A model generated the notes under the pieces. It saw nothing but the letters and a program-made list of their open reading frames with translations. It was not told where the DNA came from and made no database searches. The position numbers and the translations under genes were made by a program. Shown here piece after piece: positions 24,223 through 33,771 of a DNA stretch of 64,000 nucleotides. The stretch spans positions 186,001 through 250,000 of the forward strand of contig NZ_JAAGOA010000008.1 in NCBI RefSeq assembly GCF_010550675.1. The letters are read 5' to 3'. Within the stretch, counting starts at the first letter, position 1; every line of letters starts with the position of its first letter. The stretch is from Phytoactinopolyspora halotolerans. GTDB lineage: Bacteria > Actinomycetota > Actinomycetes > Jiangellales > Jiangellaceae.

Positions 24223-25560
24223 ATGAGCAGGTACGCGGTGATCGGCGGAACCCTGTGGGGGAACCGAGGGGCGGAGGCCATGGTCGCCACCACCATCGGT
24301 CGCGTACGCGAACGCGACCCCGGAGCCTCGTTCCTGATCATGTCGTACTTTCCGGAGCGGGACCGGGAGTTGTTGACCAGCACCGCAGATCCGACCGCGC
24401 CGGACGACGACGCCGGCCGGCCCGCCCCGGACCGTCCGGAGATCCGGGTCGTCGACGCCCGACCCAAGGACACCGTGGTGCAGTGGGTCTTCGCCGTACT
24501 GGTGCGGATGGCCGCACTGCTCAGACTCAGGTTGCCGGACGCGGTGCTGCCCGAGTCGGTGCGGGCGTTACGGCGCTGCCGCGCGCTGTTCGACGTCTCG
24601 GGAATCTCGTTTCACGACGGCCGGCTGGCTGTGGTGGCGTACAACCTGATGTGCCTGTGGCCGGCGATGCTGCTCAAGGTGCCGGTGATCCGGCTCTCCC
24701 AGGCCATGGGGCCGTTCCGGCATCCGCTGAACCGGCTGCCCGCCCGGGCGATGACGAAACGCGCAGCGCACACCTTCGCCCGCGGCCGGCACTCCGCCGA
24801 GCACCTCCGCGGGCTCGGCGTTCCCGACGACCGGTGGAGCGTGGCCGCCGACGTGGCGTTCGCCTACCGCGCCTCGGACAGCTTGACCCGCGAGAACGAC
24901 GAACGGGTGGACGAGCTGGCGGCCCGCCTCGACCGGATCCGCGCCGGCGGCACCGACGTCGTCGCCGTCGTCCCCAGCTCCCTCGTCATGCAGAAGATGA
25001 ACACCGACGGCACCGACTACTGCGCGCTGCTGGAGCATCTCCTCAGCCACCTCACCGCGGCCGGGCGGCACGTTCTGGTGCTGCCCAACGCCACGCGGGC
25101 AGGAACGGACCAGCTGCGCAACAACGACATCGCCGTGATCACGCAGCTGCGCGAACGGATCGCCGCCGACCCGGCCGGGATCGATCCGCAGGCGGTCAGC
25201 TACGTCGACTTCGACCTGAACACGGCATCGATCCGGCGACTCGTCGAGCCGTGCACACTCCTCGTCACCTCGCGGTTCCACGCGATGGTCGCCGGCCTGG
25301 CCCTCTGCGTACCCACGCTCGTCATGGGATGGAGCCACAAGTACGAGGAAATCCTGGAGATGTTCGGCTGCGACGAGCACGCCGTCGACTTCTCCGCCGC
25401 CGAGGCGCACCTGTTGCCGATGACCGACCGCATGCTGGCCGACCACGAGGCCATCCGGGAGCGCATCCAGAAGGCGCTTCCAGACGTTACCGCATCGGCG
25501 GAGTCACAGTTCGATCTCCTCGAACGTCTTGATCACTCTTCCGTAACCTCATCCGGTTAG
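24223..25560 (+). CDS. Polysaccharide pyruvyl transferase family protein
   Basis: 445 residues from ATG 24223 (MSRYAVIGGTLWGNRGAEAM), with GAAGGGA upstream. The GNRGAEAM motif near the N-terminus and the C-terminal SRFHAMVAGLALCVPTLVMG region are hallmarks of CsaB/WcaK-type enzymes, which attach pyruvate ketals to sugars from phosphoenolpyruvate. The adjacent divergent FrhB-like protein is a frequent partner. The acceptor glycan is unknown. Confidence 0.88.
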   Translation: MSRYAVIGGTLWGNRGAEAMVATTIGRVRERDPGASFLIMSYFPERDRELLTSTADPTAPDDDAGRPAPDRPEIRVVDARPKDTVVQWVFAVLVRMAALLRLRLPDAVLPESVRALRRCRALFDVSGISFHDGRLAVVAYNLMCLWPAMLLKVPVIRLSQAMGPFRHPLNRLPARAMTKRAAHTFARGRHSAEHLRGLGVPDDRWSVAADVAFAYRASDSLTRENDERVDELAARLDRIRAGGTDVVAVVPSSLVMQKMNTDGTDYCALLEHLLSHLTAAGRHVLVLPNATRAGTDQLRNNDIAVITQLRERIAADPAGIDPQAVSYVDFDLNTASIRRLVEPCTLLVTSRFHAMVAGLALCVPTLVMGWSHKYEEILEMFGCDEHAVDFSAAEAHLLPMTDRMLADHEAIRERIQKALPDVTASAESQFDLLERLDHSSVTSSG

Positions 25561-25595
25561 CATCCCCACGTGCCTACTGCCCGGGGTGACTCCGC

Positions 25596-27482
25596 GTGGT
25601 GACACGTGCGCCCGAGTCCTCCCCGCGAACGTGGGTCACCCGGCACGGCGGGTGGTCCGCTCTGGTGCCGATCTTCTGGCGGCTGTTACGCCGGCGGTTT
25701 CGCGGGCGGCGGGCGGTGGGCGTCGTCGCCGTTCTGCTGTTCACGGTGACCGCCGGGCAGGCCCTGGTCGGTGCGACCCAGATCGGCATCTCCAACGACG
25801 AACCGATCCACCAGCAGCGGATGGATCAATGGCTGGACACCGGGTGGTACCTGCCCCCGGAGTTCTTCGGCGACGACGGCTCGATCCGGCCGGATGTCGA
25901 GGCCGGCCGGCTGCACGCATACGGCGCCGCGTTCTCCGCCTTCGGCCACGTCGTCGCCGCGACGGCCGGCGTCGAGCAATGGGGCGATACCGACCACAGC
26001 GCGTCCGCGTATACCGCACGTGGCATCTCCGTGGCCGTGCTGGGCATCGCCGCGGCGCTGGCGGTCGGTTACACCCTGCGGGTGGTGACGGGGCGATGGC
26101 TGGTGGGCGCGTGGGCTGCGGCCGCCACGTTCGCGATGCCGCTGTGGACCGGCTACAGCATGTTCGCGGTCAAGGACGTGCCGGCGGCCGCGGGATGGAC
26201 CTTCGTCACCGCAGGCCTCGTCGTCGCGCTCTATCGGCCGGTGTCCGGCGGACCGGCCCCGGCAGAGACCGGCTCCCCGAGGTTCGGCAGCCGTCCGGTG
26301 GCGGTCGGGCTGCTCTGCTTCGCCGGTGTGTGGTTCTCCTTCGGCACCCGGACGGCGCTGTGGATTCCGCTGGCCGGCACCGTGTTCATCTTCGCCGTGC
26401 TCGTCGCGTGCAGCCCGGGACGGATCCGCACGGCGGTCAACGTGAAGGCCGCCGCCGCGGGACTGCTCGCCGGCGTCGTCGCGGTGACGGCGCTGCACTA
26501 TCGCAACGCCGCGCACCCGGTGGAGTGGTTGTTCGCGTCGGTGCGCACCTCGGGCGACTTCGACTGGACCGGCTCGACGCTCACGGCGGGTCGGCTGGTC
26601 TCCGAGAAGCCACCCTGGTGGTACCTACCGGCGTGGACGGCGAGCTCGGTCCCGCTGCTGCTCGGCCTGCTGGCAGCGATCGGCACTGTGGTCACGATCG
26701 CACGCGTGACGCGCCGCCGCACATCGGGACGGCCCAGTCTCCTGCGGGAACGGCTGGGCCGCCCGGGTACCGGGATGGTGCTGTGGGTGGTGCAGGCGCT
26801 GGCGTTGCCGATCATGGCCACCGCGATGTCTACGACGATGTACGCCGGCCTGCGCCAACACCTGTACATCCTTCCCGCGGCCGCGGCTCTGGCGGCGCTC
26901 GGCGCGCATGTCCTCATGCAGCGATACCACGACGGATGGCAGCGCTCGGCTGTGTTGGTGCTGCTCGTCGCCGCCATCGCGGTGCCCGCGCTGGAGCAGA
27001 CGCGGCTGTTCCCGTACAACTTCGTCTACAAGAACCCCCTGGCCGGCCCGGTCGATGGCCGCTGGGAGGCGGACATGCACTGGGTCTCGGGACGAGAGGC
27101 GCTCGCTCGCGTGCCGGCCGGGCAGTCCGCCTGGTGCTACACCGAGGCGACCGTCGATATCTCCGGGGACCTGGTCGAGCCGACGGTCGAGCACTGTGCC
27201 GGTAACCCGAAGGTCGACGTGTTCCTGCCCGAGCAGGGTACGGCCGTGACCACCGAGCAGCCGCCTGACGACGGCCCCGGCATCCACGACACCACCCCGG
27301 ACGGTTCCGGCGTGGTCGAGGCCGATACACCGCGTGACGTGTGGGTGATCGCCCGCAAATACCGGGGCAGCCCACCGGCCGGTGGTTGTATGGAGCACGA
27401 CAACGTCACCCGGCCGCTGCGCGGCGAGGACGTGGTCATCTCCTACGTGCTCAGGTGTGACGCGTCCGTGTTCAACCGCTGA
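25596..27482 (+). CDS. GT39-type membrane glycosyltransferase (polyprenyl-phosphate sugar donor)
   Basis: 628 residues from GTG 25596. About ten hydrophobic helices follow a first extracytoplasmic loop with the acidic pair ISNDEPIHQQRMDQWL, the location of the catalytic Asp/Glu in PMT/ArnT-type enzymes. The C-terminus is a soluble extracellular domain (AWCYTEATVDISGDLVEP). It starts 35 bp after the pyruvyl transferase gene and probably forms an operon with it. It should move a sugar from a lipid carrier to a surface acceptor. Confidence 0.75.
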   Translation: MVTRAPESSPRTWVTRHGGWSALVPIFWRLLRRRFRGRRAVGVVAVLLFTVTAGQALVGATQIGISNDEPIHQQRMDQWLDTGWYLPPEFFGDDGSIRPDVEAGRLHAYGAAFSAFGHVVAATAGVEQWGDTDHSASAYTARGISVAVLGIAAALAVGYTLRVVTGRWLVGAWAAAATFAMPLWTGYSMFAVKDVPAAAGWTFVTAGLVVALYRPVSGGPAPAETGSPRFGSRPVAVGLLCFAGVWFSFGTRTALWIPLAGTVFIFAVLVACSPGRIRTAVNVKAAAAGLLAGVVAVTALHYRNAAHPVEWLFASVRTSGDFDWTGSTLTAGRLVSEKPPWWYLPAWTASSVPLLLGLLAAIGTVVTIARVTRRRTSGRPSLLRERLGRPGTGMVLWVVQALALPIMATAMSTTMYAGLRQHLYILPAAAALAALGAHVLMQRYHDGWQRSAVLVLLVAAIAVPALEQTRLFPYNFVYKNPLAGPVDGRWEADMHWVSGREALARVPAGQSAWCYTEATVDISGDLVEPTVEHCAGNPKVDVFLPEQGTAVTTEQPPDDGPGIHDTTPDGSGVVEADTPRDVWVIARKYRGSPPAGGCMEHDNVTRPLRGEDVVISYVLRCDASVFNR

Positions 27483-27518
27483 CGATGTCCGTGTGGCCGG
27501 GCTTCCCTGTGGCCGGGC

Positions 27519-28127
27519 TCAGGTGGACCAGAGCTGGTAGCGCCCGCCGTTGCAGTTGATGGCGCGGATTCCGTACCGGTTGCTGTGATCCAGGCACTTG
27601 CGCGTCTTGGCGTTGATCAACCTGCCCGTGTCCGGGTAGACCGTGAAGTCCGAGTCGATCCACTCTTGGTACGTCCCTCCGTTGCACCGTATCGCACGGA
27701 GCCCGTACCGGTTACTGTGATCCAGACATTTCTTCGTCTGGTAGTTCTTCAGCACGACCCGGTTCGGGTTGGATGCTTTCAGCGGAATCCAGACCTGGTA
27801 GAGCCCGCTGTTGCAGCGGATCGCGCGCACGCCGTACCGGTTGCTGTGGTCCAGGCACTTGTTGGTCTGGACATTCCGGTAAATGTAGCCGTAGACGGCC
27901 TGGTTCGCGGTCTGCACCTTGACGCGTTCCATGCCGGATAGGTCGATGCCGGCCGTGTCCGCGGCAACGTCGGCAATGTCCCGGTTCACCGCGCCGGTCG
28001 GGTTCGGCGCAGCAGCACCCTCAGCCGATGCCTGTCCGGGCACGGCGACGACCGTCGCGGCCGTCATCGCGAGCAGCCCTGCCAGCGTGCCGAGACGTCG
28101 GCGGAGTGTCGTCCTACCAGTCTTCAT
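27519..28127 (-). CDS. Secreted ricin-type beta-trefoil lectin
   Basis: 202 residues from ATG 28127 with AGGGAGA upstream. A signal peptide (basic start, hydrophobic core LAGLLAMTAATVVAVPG, cleavage after QASA) leads to three near-identical repeats of ~45 residues. Each has KCLDHSNRYGxRAIxCN, ending in QxW or ExW, together one beta-trefoil of the ricin B type. There is no catalytic domain. It lies within the glycan cluster, so binding of the cell's own surface polymer or a host glycan is plausible. The high identity among repeats suggests recent internal duplication. Confidence 0.85.
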   Translation of the reverse strand: MKTGRTTLRRRLGTLAGLLAMTAATVVAVPGQASAEGAAAPNPTGAVNRDIADVAADTAGIDLSGMERVKVQTANQAVYGYIYRNVQTNKCLDHSNRYGVRAIRCNSGLYQVWIPLKASNPNRVVLKNYQTKKCLDHSNRYGLRAIRCNGGTYQEWIDSDFTVYPDTGRLINAKTRKCLDHSNRYGIRAINCNGGRYQLWST

Positions 28128-28345
28128 CGCGGTTCTCCCTCGTGCATTACGGCGATTGATGGACTCGACGCGCTGATCGGGCACCGAGCCGTCAGCGAGT
28201 CCATCAGTGTCCGCTTTCACGAGTCCTTCACCGGTCTGTCACGAACCACCGCTCCGGCCAGCGCTTCTTGAGCGCCAGTTGCGCAGATCGGCCCGCGATC
28301 GGACGTCATACGCAACCAGCACTCAAGAAGCGCGGCACGAAAAGC

Positions 28346-30085
28346 TCAGTACGAACTCGCGCCCGGATGGATGTCGTAGACGATGAAGCCACGCCCGGCC
28401 CGGTCCAGCTGCGGATGGTGGACGTCGTAATCCGCTTCGAGCTGCTCGAGCGCGTTCGGGAAGTCGCCGGTCACCAGGTGCGGGAACAGGACGATGAGTC
28501 GGTCGTAACCGGCGATCAGGTCCTCGTCGTCGCGCAGCACCGGATGCGTCCCGTCGCCGCCGCGCTCGTCGTCGATCGCGAGCACGTCATGGACGCGGAC
28601 GTCGTCGCTGTACCGCTCGAAATAGAAATTCGCCATGGAACCACGCCGATGCGACGCTTCCAGCACGATGTAGTCGTTCTCCTCGTCGTCCCGGATCACG
28701 TCGACGATCCGCTTCACGTTTCCCCGCCAGTCGGCCTTGGGCTCGGTGGCGGCGGCGTGCGTGCCCGGGATGACGAACGCCAGGATCGCGAGGATCAACG
28801 CTGCCGTGGTCACACCGGACGGTAGCTCGCCGCCCCGGACGCGGCGCCACGCCGCTGCGGCCAGCCGTCCGGCTTCGTCCACTGTCAACACCAGCAGCGG
28901 CGCCAACGGCACCACGCAGTACAGGAAGTAGCGCATGTTGTAGCGCTCCACGCCGGCCAGCGAGAACACCGTATAGACGAGCACCAGCGGCAGCACCAGC
29001 CAGGCCACCAGGTAGACGACGGCCCACGCGCGCCGCCGGGCATCGGTCAGCGCGCCCCGCCGCGCGATGCCGGCCAGGGCCCGGACCAGCACCAGGGCGA
29101 CGCAGGCCAGGCTGAGCCACCACACCGGCCGCGGTGCGTCGATGTTGGGCGTGACGACCTGGTCGACCAGGAGGTCGTCGACCCCCTGCACCCGGTCGTC
29201 GACCGCGTAGTCCTCGCTGCGGCGGTTGAAGTCGTCGAGCAGTACCCGTCCCCATACGGCCGCGGCGATGACGCCCTGCAGGACGTAACCGCCCACCAGC
29301 ACCGCTCCGCTGCGCAGCCGTTCGCCTCGATCGGAGTCGACCAGCACGAACGCCATCGCGACGACCGCTTGCGCGGCCCAGAAGAAGAGGTTGTAGTAGT
29401 GCGTCAGCAGCAACGCCACATTGGTCAGGGTGAACAGCGCTGAGTTCACCGACCACACCCGCCAGGACCGGCCCCAGCCGGATGCGTCGGCCCGGTGCCC
29501 CGTTCGCACGGTGCGGAACAGCAGGTAGGACGAGAGCGTGGCCAGCAGAACCGTCTGCGCGTAGGAGCGGGTCTCGAGGGCGTAGTACAGCGGAAGGTAC
29601 ATCAACGCGAACGTGACGGCCGAGGCCAGTGCCATACGCCGGGAGAAGATGTCCCGCAGCATCAGATAGAGGACGAGCGTGGCCAGGGTGACGTAGAGGT
29701 TGGACAGCGAACGGGTCGCGACCTCGGAATCGGAGAACAGCTCCATCCAGTGGTAGAGCACGAACTGGTACAGCGGAGGGTGCACCGAGTTCTCGGCCAG
29801 GTTCTGTATCGCCGCGACCGCGCCGTCGTTCCAGCGTCCGTAGACCGCCACCGAATACAACTCGTCCACCCAGTACGAGTTTCGGTCCGCCAGCAGCCAG
29901 CGCCCGACGAACGACGCGACCAGCAGCGTCACCAGCAACGCCTCGTCGTGCAGCCATGCCCGGGCCCGCCGCCCGACACCCCCGATGCGGGTTCGCCGCG
30001 CCGCTGCCGCCGCCGCTGCCGGCGCTGGAGCCGCGTCCGCTGACGCGGACCCCGTGCGAGAGGTCCGCATGCTGGTCGCCGTCAC
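28346..30085 (-). CDS. Second GT39/ArnT-like membrane glycosyltransferase
   Basis: 579 residues. The early loop SYWVDELYSVAVYGRW carries the conserved DE of polyprenyl-phosphate-dependent sugar transferases. Next comes SVHPPLYQFVLYHWMELF (HPPLYQ motif), then about eleven transmembrane helices. The C-terminal soluble part includes DDEENDYIVLEASHRRG. It overlaps the GT2 gene upstream by 4 bp, so the GT2 product (polyprenyl-phosphate glycosyl synthase type) probably makes its donor. Confidence 0.85.
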   Translation of the reverse strand: MTATSMRTSRTGSASADAAPAPAAAAAAARRTRIGGVGRRARAWLHDEALLVTLLVASFVGRWLLADRNSYWVDELYSVAVYGRWNDGAVAAIQNLAENSVHPPLYQFVLYHWMELFSDSEVATRSLSNLYVTLATLVLYLMLRDIFSRRMALASAVTFALMYLPLYYALETRSYAQTVLLATLSSYLLFRTVRTGHRADASGWGRSWRVWSVNSALFTLTNVALLLTHYYNLFFWAAQAVVAMAFVLVDSDRGERLRSGAVLVGGYVLQGVIAAAVWGRVLLDDFNRRSEDYAVDDRVQGVDDLLVDQVVTPNIDAPRPVWWLSLACVALVLVRALAGIARRGALTDARRRAWAVVYLVAWLVLPLVLVYTVFSLAGVERYNMRYFLYCVVPLAPLLVLTVDEAGRLAAAAWRRVRGGELPSGVTTAALILAILAFVIPGTHAAATEPKADWRGNVKRIVDVIRDDEENDYIVLEASHRRGSMANFYFERYSDDVRVHDVLAIDDERGGDGTHPVLRDDEDLIAGYDRLIVLFPHLVTGDFPNALEQLEADYDVHHPQLDRAGRGFIVYDIHPGASSY

Positions 30086-31239
30086 GACACCGCCGGAGCG
30101 GTCCCATCCGGCTCTGCGCCGGACGGAGTGGTGAGTGTCGATGCGTGCACGCCGTCGGTAGCGGGAGCGTCCTCGCTGGGCTGACCGGCACCGTCAGGCT
30201 GAGAGCCGGCCGGTGGATCCGCCACTTCGGCGACGTACCGGAGCGGATCTTCCCGGGACACCTCACGGTTGGTGATCATCTCCGCCAGCAGGCCGAGACT
30301 GATCAGCTGCATCGCCAGCAGCATCAGCAGGACCCCGAGAATCAGCAGCGGCCGGTCACCGATGGCCTGATCGGTGAAGAGCCAGAGCGCGCTGAGATAG
30401 GCCAGGATGCCGAACCCGGCGAGTCCCATGACCACGCCGACGCCTCCGAACAGATGCGCCGGCCGGTGTGTGTAGCGGGTGAGGCTCAGAATGGTCAGCA
30501 GGTCCAAGCCGCCTCTGGCGTACCGCTCGAAGCCGAACTTGGAGTGCCCGTGCTGCCGCGGACGGTGGTTCACGGGTTGCTCGACCACCCGGAACCCCTG
30601 CGCGTGGCTGATCGCGGCGAAATACCGGTGCATCTCGCCGTATAGCGGGGTCCTGGCGAACACCTCCCGCCGGGCCACCTTGAGCCCACAGTTGTGGTCG
30701 TGCAGCTTGAGGCCGGTCACCATGCCGGTGACCCGGTTGAAGACCTTGGACGGCAGCCGCTTTCCGAGCGGATCGCGCCGGTTGGCCTTGTGCCCGGCCA
30801 CCAGATCCACCGGGCCGGCGAGCCGTGCGATCATCCCGGGGATCTCCGCCGGGTCGTCCTGCAGGTCCCCGTCGAGGGTGACGATCACGCGCCCGGTGGA
30901 GGCCGCGAACCCGGCGGCGAGCGCGGAGGACTTGCCGAAGTTGCGCCGCAGTCGCAGCCCACGGATCCGCGAGTCACGGGTGCTCAGCCGCAGTATCTCC
31001 TCCCAGGAGCCGTCCGAGCTGCCGTCGTCGACGAAGATGACCTCCCACGCCTCGCCCGCGACATCATCCGCCGGTCGCGCATCGAGTGTCCTCGCGATCT
31101 CGTCGGTGAGCTGCTCCAACGACGCGACTTCGTCCTTGACCGGCACCAGAACCGAGATGTCGACGGGTGCAGCAAGCTCGGCGGTGGCACGGTCCACGGT
31201 GATATCCGTACGTGTCTCGGCGGAGTTGGTCGGTGCCAT
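30082..31239 (-). CDS. GT2 polyprenyl-phosphate glycosyltransferase (DPM1/GtrB-like)
   Basis: 385 residues. The cytoplasmic GT-A domain shows ISVLVPVKDEVASLEQL, EVIFVDDGSSDGSWEEIL, GLRLRRNFGKSSALAAGF and the metal-binding VTLDGDLQDDPAEIP. Two C-terminal transmembrane helices and a disordered tail follow. Such enzymes load a sugar onto undecaprenyl phosphate. The stop overlaps the start of the GT39 gene, which should use the product. Confidence 0.9.
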   Translation of the reverse strand: MAPTNSAETRTDITVDRATAELAAPVDISVLVPVKDEVASLEQLTDEIARTLDARPADDVAGEAWEVIFVDDGSSDGSWEEILRLSTRDSRIRGLRLRRNFGKSSALAAGFAASTGRVIVTLDGDLQDDPAEIPGMIARLAGPVDLVAGHKANRRDPLGKRLPSKVFNRVTGMVTGLKLHDHNCGLKVARREVFARTPLYGEMHRYFAAISHAQGFRVVEQPVNHRPRQHGHSKFGFERYARGGLDLLTILSLTRYTHRPAHLFGGVGVVMGLAGFGILAYLSALWLFTDQAIGDRPLLILGVLLMLLAMQLISLGLLAEMITNREVSREDPLRYVAEVADPPAGSQPDGAGQPSEDAPATDGVHASTLTTPSGAEPDGTAPAVS

Positions 31240-31475
31240 ACAGAGTCCTCATTCGCTTCGCAGGCTACGTACCCTCGTGCGGCCGGCCACCGACAGCCTA
31301 ACGGTCCGGCGTGCCCACCTCAGCGGCAGGCCGCAACCGGTCTCACCCGCGGGCGCGGGCGACGGCATCGGCGGCGGTTGCCGTTCTAAGCAGGCAGCAT
31401 GACGGTTCGGTGTACGCCGCGCAAGAGGCGGTCGACACTTCGGGATACACATTCGGCGTGCGCCACAATGGGCCC

Positions 31476-33761
31476 GTGCACTCTCCCGCCCAGCATCCGG
31501 AGCCACAGCCGGAGCCTCAGCCGGAGGACGCCACCGGCGCCCGACGGCCGGCCGAACGTGGCGCCCAGCTGGACGCGGTGCTGGAGCGGATCACCTACGC
31601 CAACGAGGAGACCGGCTACACGGTGGCCCGGGTCTCCACCGAACGCGGCGGAGACAACCTGCTGACCGTGGTCGGCGCGCTGCTCGGCGCGCAACCCGGC
31701 GAGTCGTTGCGATTGACCGGACGGTGGACGTCGCATCCCCAGTACGGCAAGCAGTTCGAGGTGTGGAACTACACCACCGTGCTGCCCGCCACCGTCCAGG
31801 GCATCCAGCGTTACCTGGGATCCGGCCTGATCAAGGGCATCGGCCCGGTCATGGCCGAGCGGATCGTCGACCAGTTCGGGGTCGAGACGCTGGACATCAT
31901 CGAGAAGACGCCGGAACGTCTAGTGGAGGTCGACGGCCTCGGCCCGAAACGCACCACACTGATCACCGCTGCCTGGGAGGAGCAGCGCGCGATCAAAGAG
32001 GTCATGGTGTTCCTGCAGAGCGTCGGCGTGACCACGTCGATCTCGGTCAAGATCTACCGGCAGTACGGCGACGCCGCGATCTCCGTGGTGCGCGAGGACC
32101 CGTACCGGCTCGCCGCCGACGTGTGGGGCATCGGCTTCAAGACCGCCGACACCATCGCGCAGGCGGTCGGCATCCCGCACGACGCGCCGCAGCGGCTACG
32201 CGCCGGTCTGCAATACACGCTGAGCGAAGCCGCCGACGACGGCCACTGCTACCTGCCCGAGGACAAGTTGATCCAGGGTGCGGAGAAGATCCTCGGCGTA
32301 CCGGCCGAGCCGATCGCGGCGGCGCTGGGCGAGCTCGTCGCCGAGGAAGGCGTCGTGCGCGAGACACTGCCGGATCCGGTCCTGGGCGAGGTGTCCGCGG
32401 TCTATCTGGTGCCGTTCCATCGAGCCGAGCAGTCCCTCGCCGACGGGTTGCGGACGCTGCTGAACGCGGGTGTGGACCGGCTCGCCGCGTTCAGCGGCGT
32501 CGACTGGTCGAAGGCGTTCGATTGGCTGCACCGCCGCACCGGCGTCGAGCTGGCGCCCGAACAGGCGGACGCGGTCACGCTTGCCCTGACCGAGAAGGTC
32601 GCCGTGCTCACGGGCGGTCCCGGGTGCGGGAAAAGCTTCACCGTGCGCTCGATCGTCGAGCTGGCCCGGGCGAAGCGCGCCAAGATCACCTTGGTGGCGC
32701 CGACCGGACGAGCGGCGAAGCGGCTCTCCGAACTGACCGGCCACGAGGCGGCGACCATCCACCGGCTGCTCCAACTGCGCCCTGGCGGCGAGGCCGCGTT
32801 CGACCGGGACAACCCGATCGACGCGGACCTCATCGTCGTCGACGAGACCTCGATGGTGGACACCATCTTGGCGAACCGGCTGATCAAGGCGGTCGCGCCG
32901 GGGACACACCTGCTACTCGTCGGCGACGTCGATCAGTTGCCCAGCGTCGGCGCTGGGGAAGTACTGCGGGACATCCTCGCCGCCGAGTCGATCCCGAGGG
33001 TGCGCCTGACCCAGATCTTCCGCCAGGCCAAGGAGTCCGGCGTCATCACCAATGCGCACCGGATCAACGCCGGAGAACGCCCCGAGCTCAGCGGATATGA
33101 CGACTTCTTCTGGTTCGGCTGCGAGGACACCGAGGAGGCGGCGAAGCTTCTTGTCGACGTGGTCACGCGCCGGATCCCGCGGAAGTTCGGCCTTGACCCG
33201 CGCCGCGACGTCCAAGTGCTGGCGCCGATGCACCGCGGCCCGGCCGGCGCCGGCAACCTCAACGAGCAACTGCAGCAGGAACTCACGCCGGCCCGGGACG
33301 GAGCCCCCGAGCGACGACACGGTGGACGCGTGTTCCGGGTCGGCGACAAGGTCACCCAGATCCGCAACAACTACGACAAGGGCACCGCAGGCGTCTTCAA
33401 CGGCACCGTCGGCGTGGTCACCGCGATCTCACTCGAGCAGCAGACACTCACTGTGCTGACGGACGAGGACGAGAGCGTCGACTATGACTTCGCCGAGCTC
33501 GACGAGCTGCAGCACGCCTACGCGATGACGATCCACCGCTCCCAGGGCAGCGAGTATCCGGCCGTGGTAATCCCGCTGACCACCAGCGCCTGGGTGATGT
33601 TGCAGCGCAACCTGCTCTATACCGCCGTCACCCGGGCGTCCAAGCTGGTGGTCCTGGTCGGTTCGCGGCGTGCGCTGGCCGTGGCCGTCCGCACGGTCAG
33701 CGCCGGACGTCGCCACACCGGCCTGACGCACCGCCTCCAGCTGGGGATGCCTCGTCCGTGA
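31476..33761 (+). CDS. recD2: RecD2-type SF1B DNA helicase
   Basis: 761 residues from GTG 31476. The frame is open further upstream to 31311, but those 55 residues look unstructured, so the start is uncertain. N-terminal OB-like region (ERITYANEETGYTVARVSTE) and helix-hairpin-helix repeats (GIGPVMAERIVDQFG, VDGLGPKRTTLI) precede the helicase core: Walker A GGPGCGKSFT, Walker B IVVDETSMVD, GDVDQLPSVGAGEVL, and the C-terminal UvrD_C_2-like MTIHRSQGSEYPAVVIPL with YTAVTRA. These are the hallmarks of RecD2 5'-3' helicases without RecBC. Confidence 0.9.
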   Translation: MHSPAQHPEPQPEPQPEDATGARRPAERGAQLDAVLERITYANEETGYTVARVSTERGGDNLLTVVGALLGAQPGESLRLTGRWTSHPQYGKQFEVWNYTTVLPATVQGIQRYLGSGLIKGIGPVMAERIVDQFGVETLDIIEKTPERLVEVDGLGPKRTTLITAAWEEQRAIKEVMVFLQSVGVTTSISVKIYRQYGDAAISVVREDPYRLAADVWGIGFKTADTIAQAVGIPHDAPQRLRAGLQYTLSEAADDGHCYLPEDKLIQGAEKILGVPAEPIAAALGELVAEEGVVRETLPDPVLGEVSAVYLVPFHRAEQSLADGLRTLLNAGVDRLAAFSGVDWSKAFDWLHRRTGVELAPEQADAVTLALTEKVAVLTGGPGCGKSFTVRSIVELARAKRAKITLVAPTGRAAKRLSELTGHEAATIHRLLQLRPGGEAAFDRDNPIDADLIVVDETSMVDTILANRLIKAVAPGTHLLLVGDVDQLPSVGAGEVLRDILAAESIPRVRLTQIFRQAKESGVITNAHRINAGERPELSGYDDFFWFGCEDTEEAAKLLVDVVTRRIPRKFGLDPRRDVQVLAPMHRGPAGAGNLNEQLQQELTPARDGAPERRHGGRVFRVGDKVTQIRNNYDKGTAGVFNGTVGVVTAISLEQQTLTVLTDEDESVDYDFAELDELQHAYAMTIHRSQGSEYPAVVIPLTTSAWVMLQRNLLYTAVTRASKLVVLVGSRRALAVAVRTVSAGRRHTGLTHRLQLGMPRP

Positions 33762-33771
33762 CGCCGGGTCG

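Noticed and set aside
22803-25532. 909-codon plus-strand frame across the FrhB-like and pyruvyl transferase genes
   Set aside because: It is antisense to one real gene and out of frame with the other. The composition is typical of a high-GC shadow frame.
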